Positions 1 through 5,729 of a stretch of 9,911 nt of DNA are shown piece by piece (positions within the stretch are counted from its first letter, which is position 1; every line of letters begins with the position of its first letter). The DNA lies in assembly GCA_026988195.1 (NCBI GenBank), contig JALSLS010000371.1, forward strand, positions 1 through 9,911, in the 5' to 3' direction. The position numbers were made by a program, and so were the translations under genes. The notes below the pieces were generated by a model. The model saw nothing but the letters and a program-made list of their open reading frames with translations, made no database searches and had not been told where the DNA came from. The stretch is from Methylomonas sp. GTDB lineage: Bacteria > Pseudomonadota > Gammaproteobacteria > Methylococcales > Methylomonadaceae.

Positions 1-2
1 GA

Positions 3-137
3 CGGTTTGCCACAGGATTAATTCAAGCAATTGGTAGCGATAGTGTTGCCTCAGTCATCCGAAAATTGGCTCGGAATGTACGAATGGTATTTGATTATCT
101 GAGAATGACGGAGAACTCAAAAAAGCGTAGGATCTAG
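3..137 (+). CDS. C-terminal fragment of a probable transposase (5' end outside window)
   Basis: The frame is open from the window edge to a TAG at 135-137 and gives a 44-residue basic tail. It contains RFATGLIQAIG, then VIRKLARNVRMVFDYLRM, and ends in a lysine/arginine-rich run (SKKRRI). This style, a short hydrophobic helix followed by arginine-rich helices and a basic end, resembles the C termini of DDE transposases, but no catalytic residue lies inside the window and I cannot assign an IS family. The roughly 100 bases after the stop would hold the right end of the element if it is an insertion sequence; I could not identify a terminal repeat because the left end is not visible. The neighbouring palindromic repeat at 242-335 fits a locus that tolerates mobile DNA. 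It could equally be the end of an unrelated DNA-binding protein. Confidence 0.4.
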   Translation, partial: RFATGLIQAIGSDSVASVIRKLARNVRMVFDYLRMTENSKKRRI

Positions 138-241
138 CCTTCAGAATCAGTTTTTTAGAACGGTTTCGCCGTGATATACTTTACACAGGTGGGGTCGTGC
201 GAAGTATAATTTGATAATTTCGCTGGTTTTTGTAAAAAAGG

Positions 242-335
242 GTAACTACTCATCCATAACTTGTGTTCTTGGGTCCTCCCAAGCGGGGAGGGGGAGCTAA
301 GAACGATAGTTCCTTTTTATAGGCTGAGTAGTTAC
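242..335. repeat. MITE-like palindromic repeat, copy 1 (complete, both arms)
   Basis: Perfect 11-base terminal inverted repeats lie at 242-252 (GTAACTACTCA) and 325-335 (TGAGTAGTTAC). Nested inside are GTTCTT (265-270) paired with AAGAAC (299-304), and a tight hairpin CTTGGG-TCCT-CCCAAG (268-283). There is no room for a transposase, so it would be a non-autonomous element or a structured intergenic repeat. The left arm and the bases after it (242-265) recur with three mismatches at 7863-7886, which shows it belongs to a dispersed family. It sits between the convergent ends of the transposase-like fragment and the phytase-like gene. Confidence 0.6.
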
Positions 336-352
336 AATAAAATTTACATAGC

Positions 353-374
353 GTCGCACCAATACTGGTGCGAC
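353..374 (-). terminator. Hairpin terminator after the phytase-like gene
   Basis: A perfect 9-bp stem, GTCGCACCA (353-361) and TGGTGCGAC (366-374), closes on a 4-base loop. It lies 16 bases past the stop codon of the minus-strand gene. The bases that follow in that direction are only moderately T-rich (GTAAATTTTAT), so it is a plausible but not textbook intrinsic terminator. The palindrome could act in both directions. Confidence 0.55.
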
Positions 375-389
375 TGGTGACGGTGAGTA

Positions 390-2681
390 TTATTTTTGTT
401 CACTAACCTCGATTCTTAATAATTGTGTTTCACCATTTGAATCATCAACGCCATCGTTATCATTAACAACATATAAATCACCCTCTGCCGTAACCGCCAA
501 CCCCTCAACCTTCTCTAACGTCAAACCTTTAGTTTTATCTAGATCTTCAATTAAATCATGAACTAAGGTTTTAGTTAAAATAGGGAAATTTAATGGGTTT
601 AGCGATGTCGTATCTTCTTCAGCTGTTAAACCTGAAATTGAAAATTGATAAATACGTTTAATAACTGCATCGGTATTACCTTGATTATCTCTTTCTATAA
701 CAAGAAAATTTTCATCATCTAATGCGGTAATTTCCGACAGGCCAACCCAACCACCAAAGTCAGATAAAGGTGTTTCTAGTGGGTAATAATAAAAGCTCCA
801 ACTTGCACTATTAACATCGTAGCGACCTATACGAACAAGTCCATCTTGGTCTCCCGCCCACTCCCTTTGAAAAGCAACAAAAAGAACTTCATTTTCACTG
901 TTTCCTGTTGATGTAACCCCTTCAAAACCAAAACGTATTTGCTTGGAATTCGTTGTCGCTGGCAACTGAATAACCTGATCAATGATTCCGTTTTCAGTAA
1001 CACCTAATATTAGGTTGTAACTTTCAAATGGTTTTTTAGTATCGCCAATGGTGCCTTTACCTTCCGATGCAACCCAGAACCCTCCTGACTTACGAATAGA
1101 TATCCCTTCTTGGTCAATATTGACAGTACCATCAGCATTAACCTGATTAGCAGCAATAGCCGCCAATTTACCCATACTGTCTTTCAGTACAATTTCTGCA
1201 TTAAGCACCGCAGGTTTAGAGCCTATTTCCATTTTAAAAATACGTGCTTTGTTATAAAAGCTATCATGAATGGTATACATCACATCACTATCGACTGGGT
1301 CAGCTGCCAACCCAGATAGTGCGCCCCATGGCATTGGTGTTCCATCATCACGATCTTCGGAAATAATCGTTGGGTAATCAACGTCATCAGATTTAAATTG
1401 GTAAATAGTCAATGCTGAACGAATTTTATCCCCACGCGCATCTTTTTCCCCAGCAGTGACCAATAATTTACGTCTTGGTATGGCTAATAAACCTTCAGGT
1501 TTTACAGCAGTCGGTAGTACTTGTTTTAAAATGGGGTGAGTAGGGTCGTTAATATCATAGACTAAGGCAACACTGGCTCGCTCTGAATTAACAAAGAGGT
1601 ATTTATCCCCTTTAAAAGTCGCCACTTCAACATTCTCTGGCTCATTACCTTTTTTAGCTGAGCGTTTATCAGGATAATGACCATGACGAATGACAGTATG
1701 CTCAACCGTGTTTCCTGATTCAAAAACAATATCTCCCGCTGTATTGTAGATAGTATATCCACGGCTCCCCCCGTTCATATCACCTTCATCAGCTGTCACT
1801 AACAAAGAATCATTAATCCAGCTCACTCCATCTGGCTCACGAGGAATATCTGTTAATGTGGAATTTAATGTAATTTGTTTATCTTTAGCTACATCTATAT
1901 TGGTTAGATCCTGTGTACCCGCACTAAAATGATTGAGTATATTGCCTGTTGCTAGGTCAACTAACACAATATGGTTATTTTCTTGTAAGGTGACTACAGC
2001 AATATTATTTTCATTGATATCAACAAATTCTGGCTCTGGGTCACTCGGATAAAGCATCCCTTCAAGTCCTGTTAAATTAACCGTGCGAGTTGCCCAATGC
2101 TTTGGTTTTCCATGTAAATCAACAATGACTAATTTACCTGCGGGTAATTGTGGAATCTCACCATTATTAAGGTCTTCATCTCGCTCATTCTCAATAACGA
2201 CAGCCGCATATTTTCCATTAGGACTTACCGCAATAGAGTCTGGCTGACCGCCTAAATCTATTTCTGCTTTTATTTTTTGTTTTCTAATATCAATAACAAC
2301 TAATTTACCACTGACATTAACAAAATCTTCTGAGGTATTAACAGCTGCCAATGCATAACGTCTATTAACTGCAACAGCAGTTGGTTCTCCACCAACCAAA
2401 ACCATTCCGGCGGGCTTTGGTTTTTTGGGGTTTCTAATATTGACAAACCCAATGGCATCCATTTTTCCATCGGTATATATCAAGGTTCTACCATTTTTAG
2501 AAGAGGTTACAATCTCTGCAACTGTTTTATTTTCAACTGATGAGTTTAAATAAACTGGAAAAGTGGCTATACGATTAAAGTATCTTTCTTTATCAGCCTG
2601 AGCAAAGGGGGATACAAGTAATAAAGATATAACTGCAGTCGCAAGTTGCTTGCGCTGAAGTTTAAGAGCAGGAAAAGTCAT
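390..2681 (-). CDS. Exported beta-propeller protein with C-terminal phytase-like (esterase-like) domain
   Basis: A 763-residue protein. Residues 1-29 form a signal peptide: basic LKLQRK, hydrophobic core ATAVISLLLVSPF, then AQA before D30. The mature protein is therefore periplasmic or outside the cell. Residues about 40-430 carry repeated beta-strand blades of the YVTN/choice-of-anchor type (PDSIAVSPNGKYAAVV, NHIVLVDLATGNI). Residues about 450-760 match the 'esterase-like activity of phytase' family (Pfam PF13449) in style: GALSGLAADP, DQEGISI, GFEGVTS, GLSEITAL, FLVIERD, VEGLAV and LYVVNDNDG, in order. The family is linked to phosphoester or ester cleavage, but the substrate is unknown. Start choice: an in-frame TTG at 2693 and a GTG at 2690 lack a ribosome site, whereas the ATG at 2681 has GGTGA five bases upstream and begins a clean signal peptide. 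It is monocistronic, with its own promoter and terminator. The family call is fairly sure; the biochemical activity is inference. Confidence 0.85.
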   Translation of the reverse strand: MTFPALKLQRKQLATAVISLLLVSPFAQADKERYFNRIATFPVYLNSSVENKTVAEIVTSSKNGRTLIYTDGKMDAIGFVNIRNPKKPKPAGMVLVGGEPTAVAVNRRYALAAVNTSEDFVNVSGKLVVIDIRKQKIKAEIDLGGQPDSIAVSPNGKYAAVVIENERDEDLNNGEIPQLPAGKLVIVDLHGKPKHWATRTVNLTGLEGMLYPSDPEPEFVDINENNIAVVTLQENNHIVLVDLATGNILNHFSAGTQDLTNIDVAKDKQITLNSTLTDIPREPDGVSWINDSLLVTADEGDMNGGSRGYTIYNTAGDIVFESGNTVEHTVIRHGHYPDKRSAKKGNEPENVEVATFKGDKYLFVNSERASVALVYDINDPTHPILKQVLPTAVKPEGLLAIPRRKLLVTAGEKDARGDKIRSALTIYQFKSDDVDYPTIISEDRDDGTPMPWGALSGLAADPVDSDVMYTIHDSFYNKARIFKMEIGSKPAVLNAEIVLKDSMGKLAAIAANQVNADGTVNIDQEGISIRKSGGFWVASEGKGTIGDTKKPFESYNLILGVTENGIIDQVIQLPATTNSKQIRFGFEGVTSTGNSENEVLFVAFQREWAGDQDGLVRIGRYDVNSASWSFYYYPLETPLSDFGGWVGLSEITALDDENFLVIERDNQGNTDAVIKRIYQFSISGLTAEEDTTSLNPLNFPILTKTLVHDLIEDLDKTKGLTLEKVEGLAVTAEGDLYVVNDNDGVDDSNGETQLLRIEVSEQK

Positions 2682-2712
2682 GTCATTCACCAAAAATGAT
2701 AGTTATAATAAA

Positions 2713-2741
2713 ATTTTAAGAGTAATGATTGTTTATGACAA
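2713..2741 (-). promoter_or_regulatory. Sigma70-type promoter for the phytase-like gene
   Basis: Read on the minus strand: -35 TTGTCA (2741-2736), 17-base spacer, -10 TAAAAT (2718-2713). This predicts a leader of about 25 bases before the ATG at 2681, containing the GGTGA ribosome site. The -35 hexamer is part of TTGTCAT, which resembles a Pho-box half site. A second TCAT follows 10 rather than 11 bases later, so PhoB control is only a suggestion. Confidence 0.5.
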
Positions 2742-2758
2742 TTTGATGAAGAATTCTT

Positions 2759-2863
2759 TTGACTTTTGTATCATGTATCAAGGGGGAAGGCTGACTCAGG
2801 TTGATAATTCTAACAAGTGAAAGTCAAGCCTCCTTTGGTCTTCAATGTTTTCGCATTGCAAAG
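2759..2863. repeat. Nested imperfect palindromes in the 379-base gap 2694-3072
   Basis: The gap between the phytase-like gene and the receiver-ATPase gene holds no credible gene. It contains TTGACTTT (2759-2766) paired with AAAGTCAA (2820-2827), inside it TATCAA (2776-2781) paired with TTGATA (2801-2806), and near the centre the small palindrome CTGA-C-TCAG (2791-2799). Directly after lies a second hairpin: CTTTG (2833-2837) and CAATG (2843-2847) paired with CATTG and CAAAG (2854-2863). On the minus strand this segment would be transcribed only if the upstream receiver-ATPase gene reads through. A further 6-bp palindrome, TTAGCA/TGCTAA, is at 2905-2926. From there to 3072 I see only AT-rich sequence. 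Confidence 0.4.
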
Positions 2864-3072
2864 CACACAGTCAAGGTGGCAAGCGATATAGTATGAAAAA
2901 AGAGTTAGCAAACGATTTACTGCTAAAATAGTTGTCTATTAAAGCGTGGTTGAAGGCACATCGCGAAGTACAGTGCTAATTTAGCTTAATAAGTTCAGCA
3001 TTCAGTTTTTTAACCTATTGAATTTTCATATAATTGTAGTGGTATTAGTAGATTTTATTCATAATAATAAAT

Positions 3073-3969
3073 TCAATCTAAATTAAGTTGTGCACAGACT
3101 TCATTGCCATTCCCTCTATATTCAAGTAATGAAAAGCTTAGTTTATTAGCCATCGCAATTCCACGACCATGGTTATCCATAACTCGGTTTGGGTCAAAAT
3201 CTAGATAGGATTGCCAATCAAAACCACTGCCTTGGTCTTTGATAATAATTTCTACTTTATTCTCATAACGTTGAAAATTAATTGAGGCTGTTTTATTTTT
3301 GTTAATATCAAGGCGTAAGCGATCCATTACCTCTTGTTCCCAGGTACCTTTTGTATTAAGTTCAGATTTTTCAGCATAAGTTATATCTAAATTGCCATGC
3401 TCAATGGCATTGATCATTAACTCAGTTAGCCCCATGACTATTTTTTCTGGTTCTGGACAAGCATTGGAAACTAAGGAAGCAATTGAACGTGCATCATCTA
3501 GTGTTTTAAATTCAAAGAAAGCTGAATTTAACATACCCATGGTTAAGTTAGTTTTTTTAAGAGTGTTTTGAATTTCTTTATAACGCTCTCGGTCAGCAAC
3601 GGCGGTTTTAACAACAGATAATAAAACGTCCTCGTCAAATGGTTTTGTTAAATAATAAAAAGCGCCTGCATTCAAGCCTTCAGAAATATCTTTAACACAA
3701 GCTTTAGCTGTTTGAAAAATAACGGGGCAATGTTGTAAAACAGGGTGGTGGTTTAATTTTTCTAATACTTGCAAGCCACTCATATTTGGCATCATCCTAT
3801 CCAGAAGAATAACGTCATATATGTCGGGATTTTTTTCGAGCATTGCCCAGGCAATAGCTCCATCTTCAGCGACACTAGTTTGATAGTCAGTTGATAGGTA
3901 TTCAGTAATAATTTCTAAATTTAACTCCTCATCATCAACAATTAAAATATGAGCTTGTGGTTTATTCAT
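3073..3969 (-). CDS. Response regulator receiver fused to an anti-sigma-type HATPase domain
   Basis: A 298-residue cytoplasmic protein of two domains. Residues 6-125 are a receiver: acidic pair D12/D13, phospho-acceptor D57 in LLDRMMP, T87 and K109 in LTKP, all present, so it should accept phosphate. Residues about 130-155 form a linker helix. Residues about 155-297 are a HATPase_c fold of the RsbW/SpoIIAB-like serine-kinase type: N box ELMINAIEHGN (E183, N187, H191), G1 box DQGSGFD (245-251), G2 box HGRGIAM (267-273). There is no DHp dimerisation/histidine region and no DNA-binding domain, so it is neither an ordinary histidine kinase nor a transcription factor. Inference: phosphorylation of D57 gates an ATPase/kinase that acts on an anti-sigma or STAS partner not seen here. 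The ATG is only 48 bases from the divergent deformylase start; no strong ribosome site is visible. Confidence 0.88.
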   Translation of the reverse strand: MNKPQAHILIVDDEELNLEIITEYLSTDYQTSVAEDGAIAWAMLEKNPDIYDVILLDRMMPNMSGLQVLEKLNHHPVLQHCPVIFQTAKACVKDISEGLNAGAFYYLTKPFDEDVLLSVVKTAVADRERYKEIQNTLKKTNLTMGMLNSAFFEFKTLDDARSIASLVSNACPEPEKIVMGLTELMINAIEHGNLDITYAEKSELNTKGTWEQEVMDRLRLDINKNKTASINFQRYENKVEIIIKDQGSGFDWQSYLDFDPNRVMDNHGRGIAMANKLSFSLLEYRGNGNEVCAQLNLD

Positions 3970-3982
3970 GATTTAATATACT
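3955..3982 (+). promoter_or_regulatory. Possible promoter for the deformylase gene
   Basis: TTGTGG (3955-3960), 16-base spacer and TATACT (3977-3982) would start transcription about 30 bases before the ATG at 4018. It overlaps the first codons of the divergent receiver-ATPase gene, so the two genes share a compact control region. The -10 is good, the -35 weak. Confidence 0.3.
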
Positions 3983-4017
3983 TTTTAGGTAACTATTGAC
4001 ATTAATATTGAGTATAG

Positions 4018-4569
4018 ATGAAAAATGAGCAAAAGGTAGTAGGGTTTGCACAACTGGGAGACCCTGTTTTAAGGCTACAATCTGTGCCGGTAGATGAGTT
4101 CAATTCAACGGCTACTTTACAAGTAATAAAGGCGATGATGACAGCATTATCTAATTCAAATGGTGTAGGGCTTGCGGCTCCCCAAATATTTGAATCAATA
4201 CGTATCATTATTATTGCCTCTCGCCCTTCAAAACGATACCCTTTAGCGCCTGAGATGGAGCCAGTGCTTATGCTTAACCCTAGTTTTGAGGTCGTGTCCC
4301 AAACAACAAAAAAAGAGTGGGAGGGTTGTTTAAGTATTCCTGGTATTAGAGCATTGGTACCCAGGTATGAGAAAATTAAAATTAACTATTTTGATCAGCA
4401 AGGTATTCTTCATGGATTAGTCGCAAAGGATTTTGTTGCACGTATTTTTCAGCATGAATATGATCATTTAAATGGTTTGGTTTACCTAGATCGCGTTGAG
4501 AATAATAAGGATATAATTTCTGAAGTAGAGTTTCAAAAAATGATGGATCTTGAATGTTCTCGTCAATGA
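4018..4569 (+). CDS. def: Peptide deformylase
   Basis: A 183-residue metalloenzyme that removes the N-formyl group from the initiator methionine of new proteins at the ribosome. All three family motifs are intact and in order: GVGLAAPQ (49-56), EGCLSIPG (102-109, with metal ligand C104) and QHEYDHLNG (145-153, metal ligands H146 and H150, catalytic E147). Length is normal for bacterial deformylases (about 165-190). A weak ribosome site (GAG, 4010-4012) precedes the ATG. Unlike the housekeeping arrangement, it has no fmt neighbour; it sits alone, divergent from a signalling gene, so it may be a second copy. No terminator is obvious after it. Confidence 0.93.
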   Translation: MKNEQKVVGFAQLGDPVLRLQSVPVDEFNSTATLQVIKAMMTALSNSNGVGLAAPQIFESIRIIIIASRPSKRYPLAPEMEPVLMLNPSFEVVSQTTKKEWEGCLSIPGIRALVPRYEKIKINYFDQQGILHGLVAKDFVARIFQHEYDHLNGLVYLDRVENNKDIISEVEFQKMMDLECSRQ

Positions 4570-4618
4570 AGCGCATAGGAATGAGTTAGTCATTGTTAAT
4601 AACATTAATCTTGCTATT

Positions 4619-4753
4619 ATGACTAAGAATAAATCTGAGGTAACTGAATTATGTCAGCAATGGGAAGATAAGCTTGATTTAGAGTTGATAAGGGGTTATG
4701 TGTCTAGGAGGCTGTCCGAGAATAGAAATCGTCGCGAGGGAAAGGCCTTTTGA
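4619..4753 (+). CDS. Short hypothetical ORF downstream of deformylase, doubtful
   Basis: A 44-codon frame starting at ATG 4619 (MTKNKSEVTELCQQWEDK...) and ending in a charged, arginine-rich tail (VSRRLSENRNRREGKAF). The frame is open further upstream to an ATG at 4550, inside the end of the deformylase gene, giving 67 codons. Neither start has a convincing ribosome site, though GGA at 4543-4545 lies before the 4550 ATG. The composition (amphipathic, charged, one Cys and one Trp) looks protein-like rather than random, and the gene lies on the same strand just after deformylase, so it could be co-transcribed. I recognise no family. It may be a decayed remnant or chance. Confidence 0.3.
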   Translation: MTKNKSEVTELCQQWEDKLDLELIRGYVSRRLSENRNRREGKAF

Positions 4754-4764
4754 GTCAGTTTTTT

Positions 4765-4809
4765 CGTTCATTTGAGGCGAATAGTTGTGCTATTTAACGA
4801 AAATGAACG
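4765..4809. repeat. Long hairpin in the gap before the DUF1097 gene
   Basis: CGTTCATTT (4765-4773) pairs perfectly with AAATGAACG (4801-4809). Inside it AATAG pairs with CTATT around a TTGTG loop. A six-T run stands before, not after, the hairpin on the plus strand, so it is not a standard intrinsic terminator in either direction. It could be a small palindromic repeat or an RNA-stabilising stem at the end of the deformylase transcript. Confidence 0.45.
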
Positions 4810-4826
4810 GAAGCGGTGCTAGAATT

Positions 4827-4855
4827 TTGCATAATATGTATAGTTATGCTTAAAT
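4827..4855 (+). promoter_or_regulatory. Probable promoter for the DUF1097 region
   Basis: TTGCAT (4827-4832), exactly 17 bases, then TTAAAT (4850-4855). The predicted start of transcription, near 4861-4863, falls on or just before the ATG of the 29-codon ORF, and about 117 bases before the DUF1097 ATG. The only evidence is hexamer similarity and spacing. Confidence 0.4.
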
Positions 4856-4862
4856 TTATCAA

Positions 4863-4952
4863 ATGCTTGAGTGTTTACTGTATATTGCTTCAGCTTTTAT
4901 ATTAGGGTTCGGTGGTATTGCCTCTCCACTGGGTCTGATTCTTAATTATTAA
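4863..4952 (+). CDS. Possible 29-residue hydrophobic small protein (leaderless candidate)
   Basis: ATG 4863 to TAA 4950-4952 encodes a very hydrophobic peptide (MLECLLYIASAFILGFGG, then IASPLGLILNY) that would make one membrane span with a Gly-rich middle. There is no ribosome site before the ATG, but the predicted promoter at 4827-4855 would start RNA at this codon, so leaderless translation is possible. Its stop overlaps an ATG (TAATG, 4950-4954) opening the frame that leads into the DUF1097 gene, an arrangement that can couple translation. It is short enough to arise by chance in AT-rich DNA; no family is recognised. Confidence 0.3.
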   Translation: MLECLLYIASAFILGFGGIASPLGLILNY

Positions 4953-4978
4953 TGAGGTGTGATTTTGGAGTTTTTTAT

Positions 4979-5506
4979 ATGAATGGTCTAACTGCACTTT
5001 CGGTAAGTATTGGTGTTTTAGCGGGTCTTGCAACATTTTTGGCTGTAGGTCCTTTAGCAGGAGTGTTTTTTATCTGGGCTCTAACGATATCCTGGGCTGC
5101 TTATTTTGCTATAGGGGGTGATGATGAGGCAGCAAAGAGCGTTGCAATTTGTAGTGTGTTTGGTGTCGTTATGGCATGGTATGCTGCAGTACAATTAACA
5201 AATATCCCTGCTGATGCAGCGCTTGGCTTTCCTTTTATGGCGGGTGTTGTAGTGACTATTTCAGTTATAGTTTCATGTCTTGCTGCAAATTTTAAAGTTC
5301 TATCTTGTATTCCTGCAACTGTACTTGGCTACTCAGCTACCTTTGCATACATGTTACAAACACCTGATATTTTAAATGCTGATGTATTATTATCTGCAGG
5401 CTGGAGTAATCCTTTATTGATTATTTCTTTCTCTCTTGTTCTTGGTGTTGGTTTTGGTATTGCTTCTGGCAAGCTAGCGGCAAAATGGACAACGCTAGAA
5501 GGTTAA
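4979..5506 (+). CDS. DUF1097 family inner-membrane protein
   Basis: A 175-residue integral membrane protein with about six hydrophobic segments (near residues 4-22, 25-46, 53-72, 82-103, 106-126 and 145-163), Gly/Ala-rich, with a short acidic loop GGDDEAA (46-52) between the second and third. The pattern and the FIWALTISWAAYFAIGG stretch match the DUF1097 family, whose members include E. coli YcdZ; the function is not established. Start choice: the frame is open from ATG 4952, but ATG 4979 has GGAG (4966-4969) eight bases before it and removes a nine-residue polar, Cys-containing extension that fits poorly before the first helix. It is followed by two inverted repeats and is convergent with ispG, so it appears to be the last gene of its transcript. 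Confidence 0.8.
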   Translation: MNGLTALSVSIGVLAGLATFLAVGPLAGVFFIWALTISWAAYFAIGGDDEAAKSVAICSVFGVVMAWYAAVQLTNIPADAALGFPFMAGVVVTISVIVSCLAANFKVLSCIPATVLGYSATFAYMLQTPDILNADVLLSAGWSNPLLIISFSLVLGVGFGIASGKLAAKWTTLEG

Positions 5507-5515
5507 TCCAGTAAG

Positions 5516-5597
5516 TAAGGCAACTTTCAATAAACAACCTATAAAAGTTTCCACGCTCTAGCGAGGGGACGGTGGGATGTTTATTGAGAGTTGCTTA
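5516..5597. repeat. Palindromic intergenic repeat A (about 20-base arms)
   Basis: The left arm at 5516-5536 (begins TAAGGCAACTT) and the right arm at 5578-5597 (ends GAGAGTTGCTTA) are inverted copies differing by one substitution and one inserted base. The 41-base core contains CCACGCTCTAGCG, similar to the CACGCT-AGCGTG palindromes I recall as widespread in proteobacterial genomes. It lies 10 bases after the DUF1097 stop and directly abuts repeat B. In RNA it would form a long stem that could end or protect transcripts from either side. Confidence 0.6.
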
Positions 5598-5686
5598 GTA
5601 GGAGCGTCCGCCCCCCGGCGCGATTAAAATAATGCTCTTTCTCTGAAACTTTCAATTATCTTCGCGCCGAGGGCGGACGCTCCTAC
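5598..5686. repeat. Palindromic intergenic repeat B (25-26-base arms, GTAGGAGCG family)
   Basis: The left arm at 5598-5623 starts GTAGGAGCGTCCGCCC and the right arm at 5662-5686 ends GGGCGGACGCTCCTAC; the two differ by one mismatch and one extra C. The arms are far more GC-rich than the surroundings, a sign of a separate origin. The core (5624-5661) is AT-rich. The GTAGGAGCG...CGCTCCTAC form is one I recall from REP-like/MITE repeats in many gammaproteobacteria. It lies 43 bases past the ispG stop and probably serves as a shared terminator of the convergent genes. Confidence 0.7.
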
Positions 5687-5729
5687 ATCATCATTGTCTG
5701 GTCACAAGCCGAATAGCTACATACCAATG

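Noticed and set aside
1110..1319. Plus-strand 69-codon frame inside the phytase-like gene
   Set aside because: It is an antisense shadow of a well-supported coding region and shows no family features; the same applies to 1562-1762.
2817..2891. Plus-strand GTG frame of 24 codons
   Set aside because: It is short, lacks a ribosome site and lies within the nested palindromes; nothing supports translation.
3996..4001. Perfect TTGACA upstream of the deformylase gene
   Set aside because: At 15-19 bases downstream there is only the start of the coding region and no -10; the TATAGAT at 4013 is far too close.
4002..4208. Minus-strand frames over the deformylase gene (also 4382-4576)
   Set aside because: Both lie antisense to a gene with all its active-site motifs intact.
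4952..4978. ATG 4952 as the DUF1097 start
   Set aside because: It has no ribosome site and adds a polar nine-residue stretch; ATG 4979 has GGAG at a suitable distance and begins the first helix.
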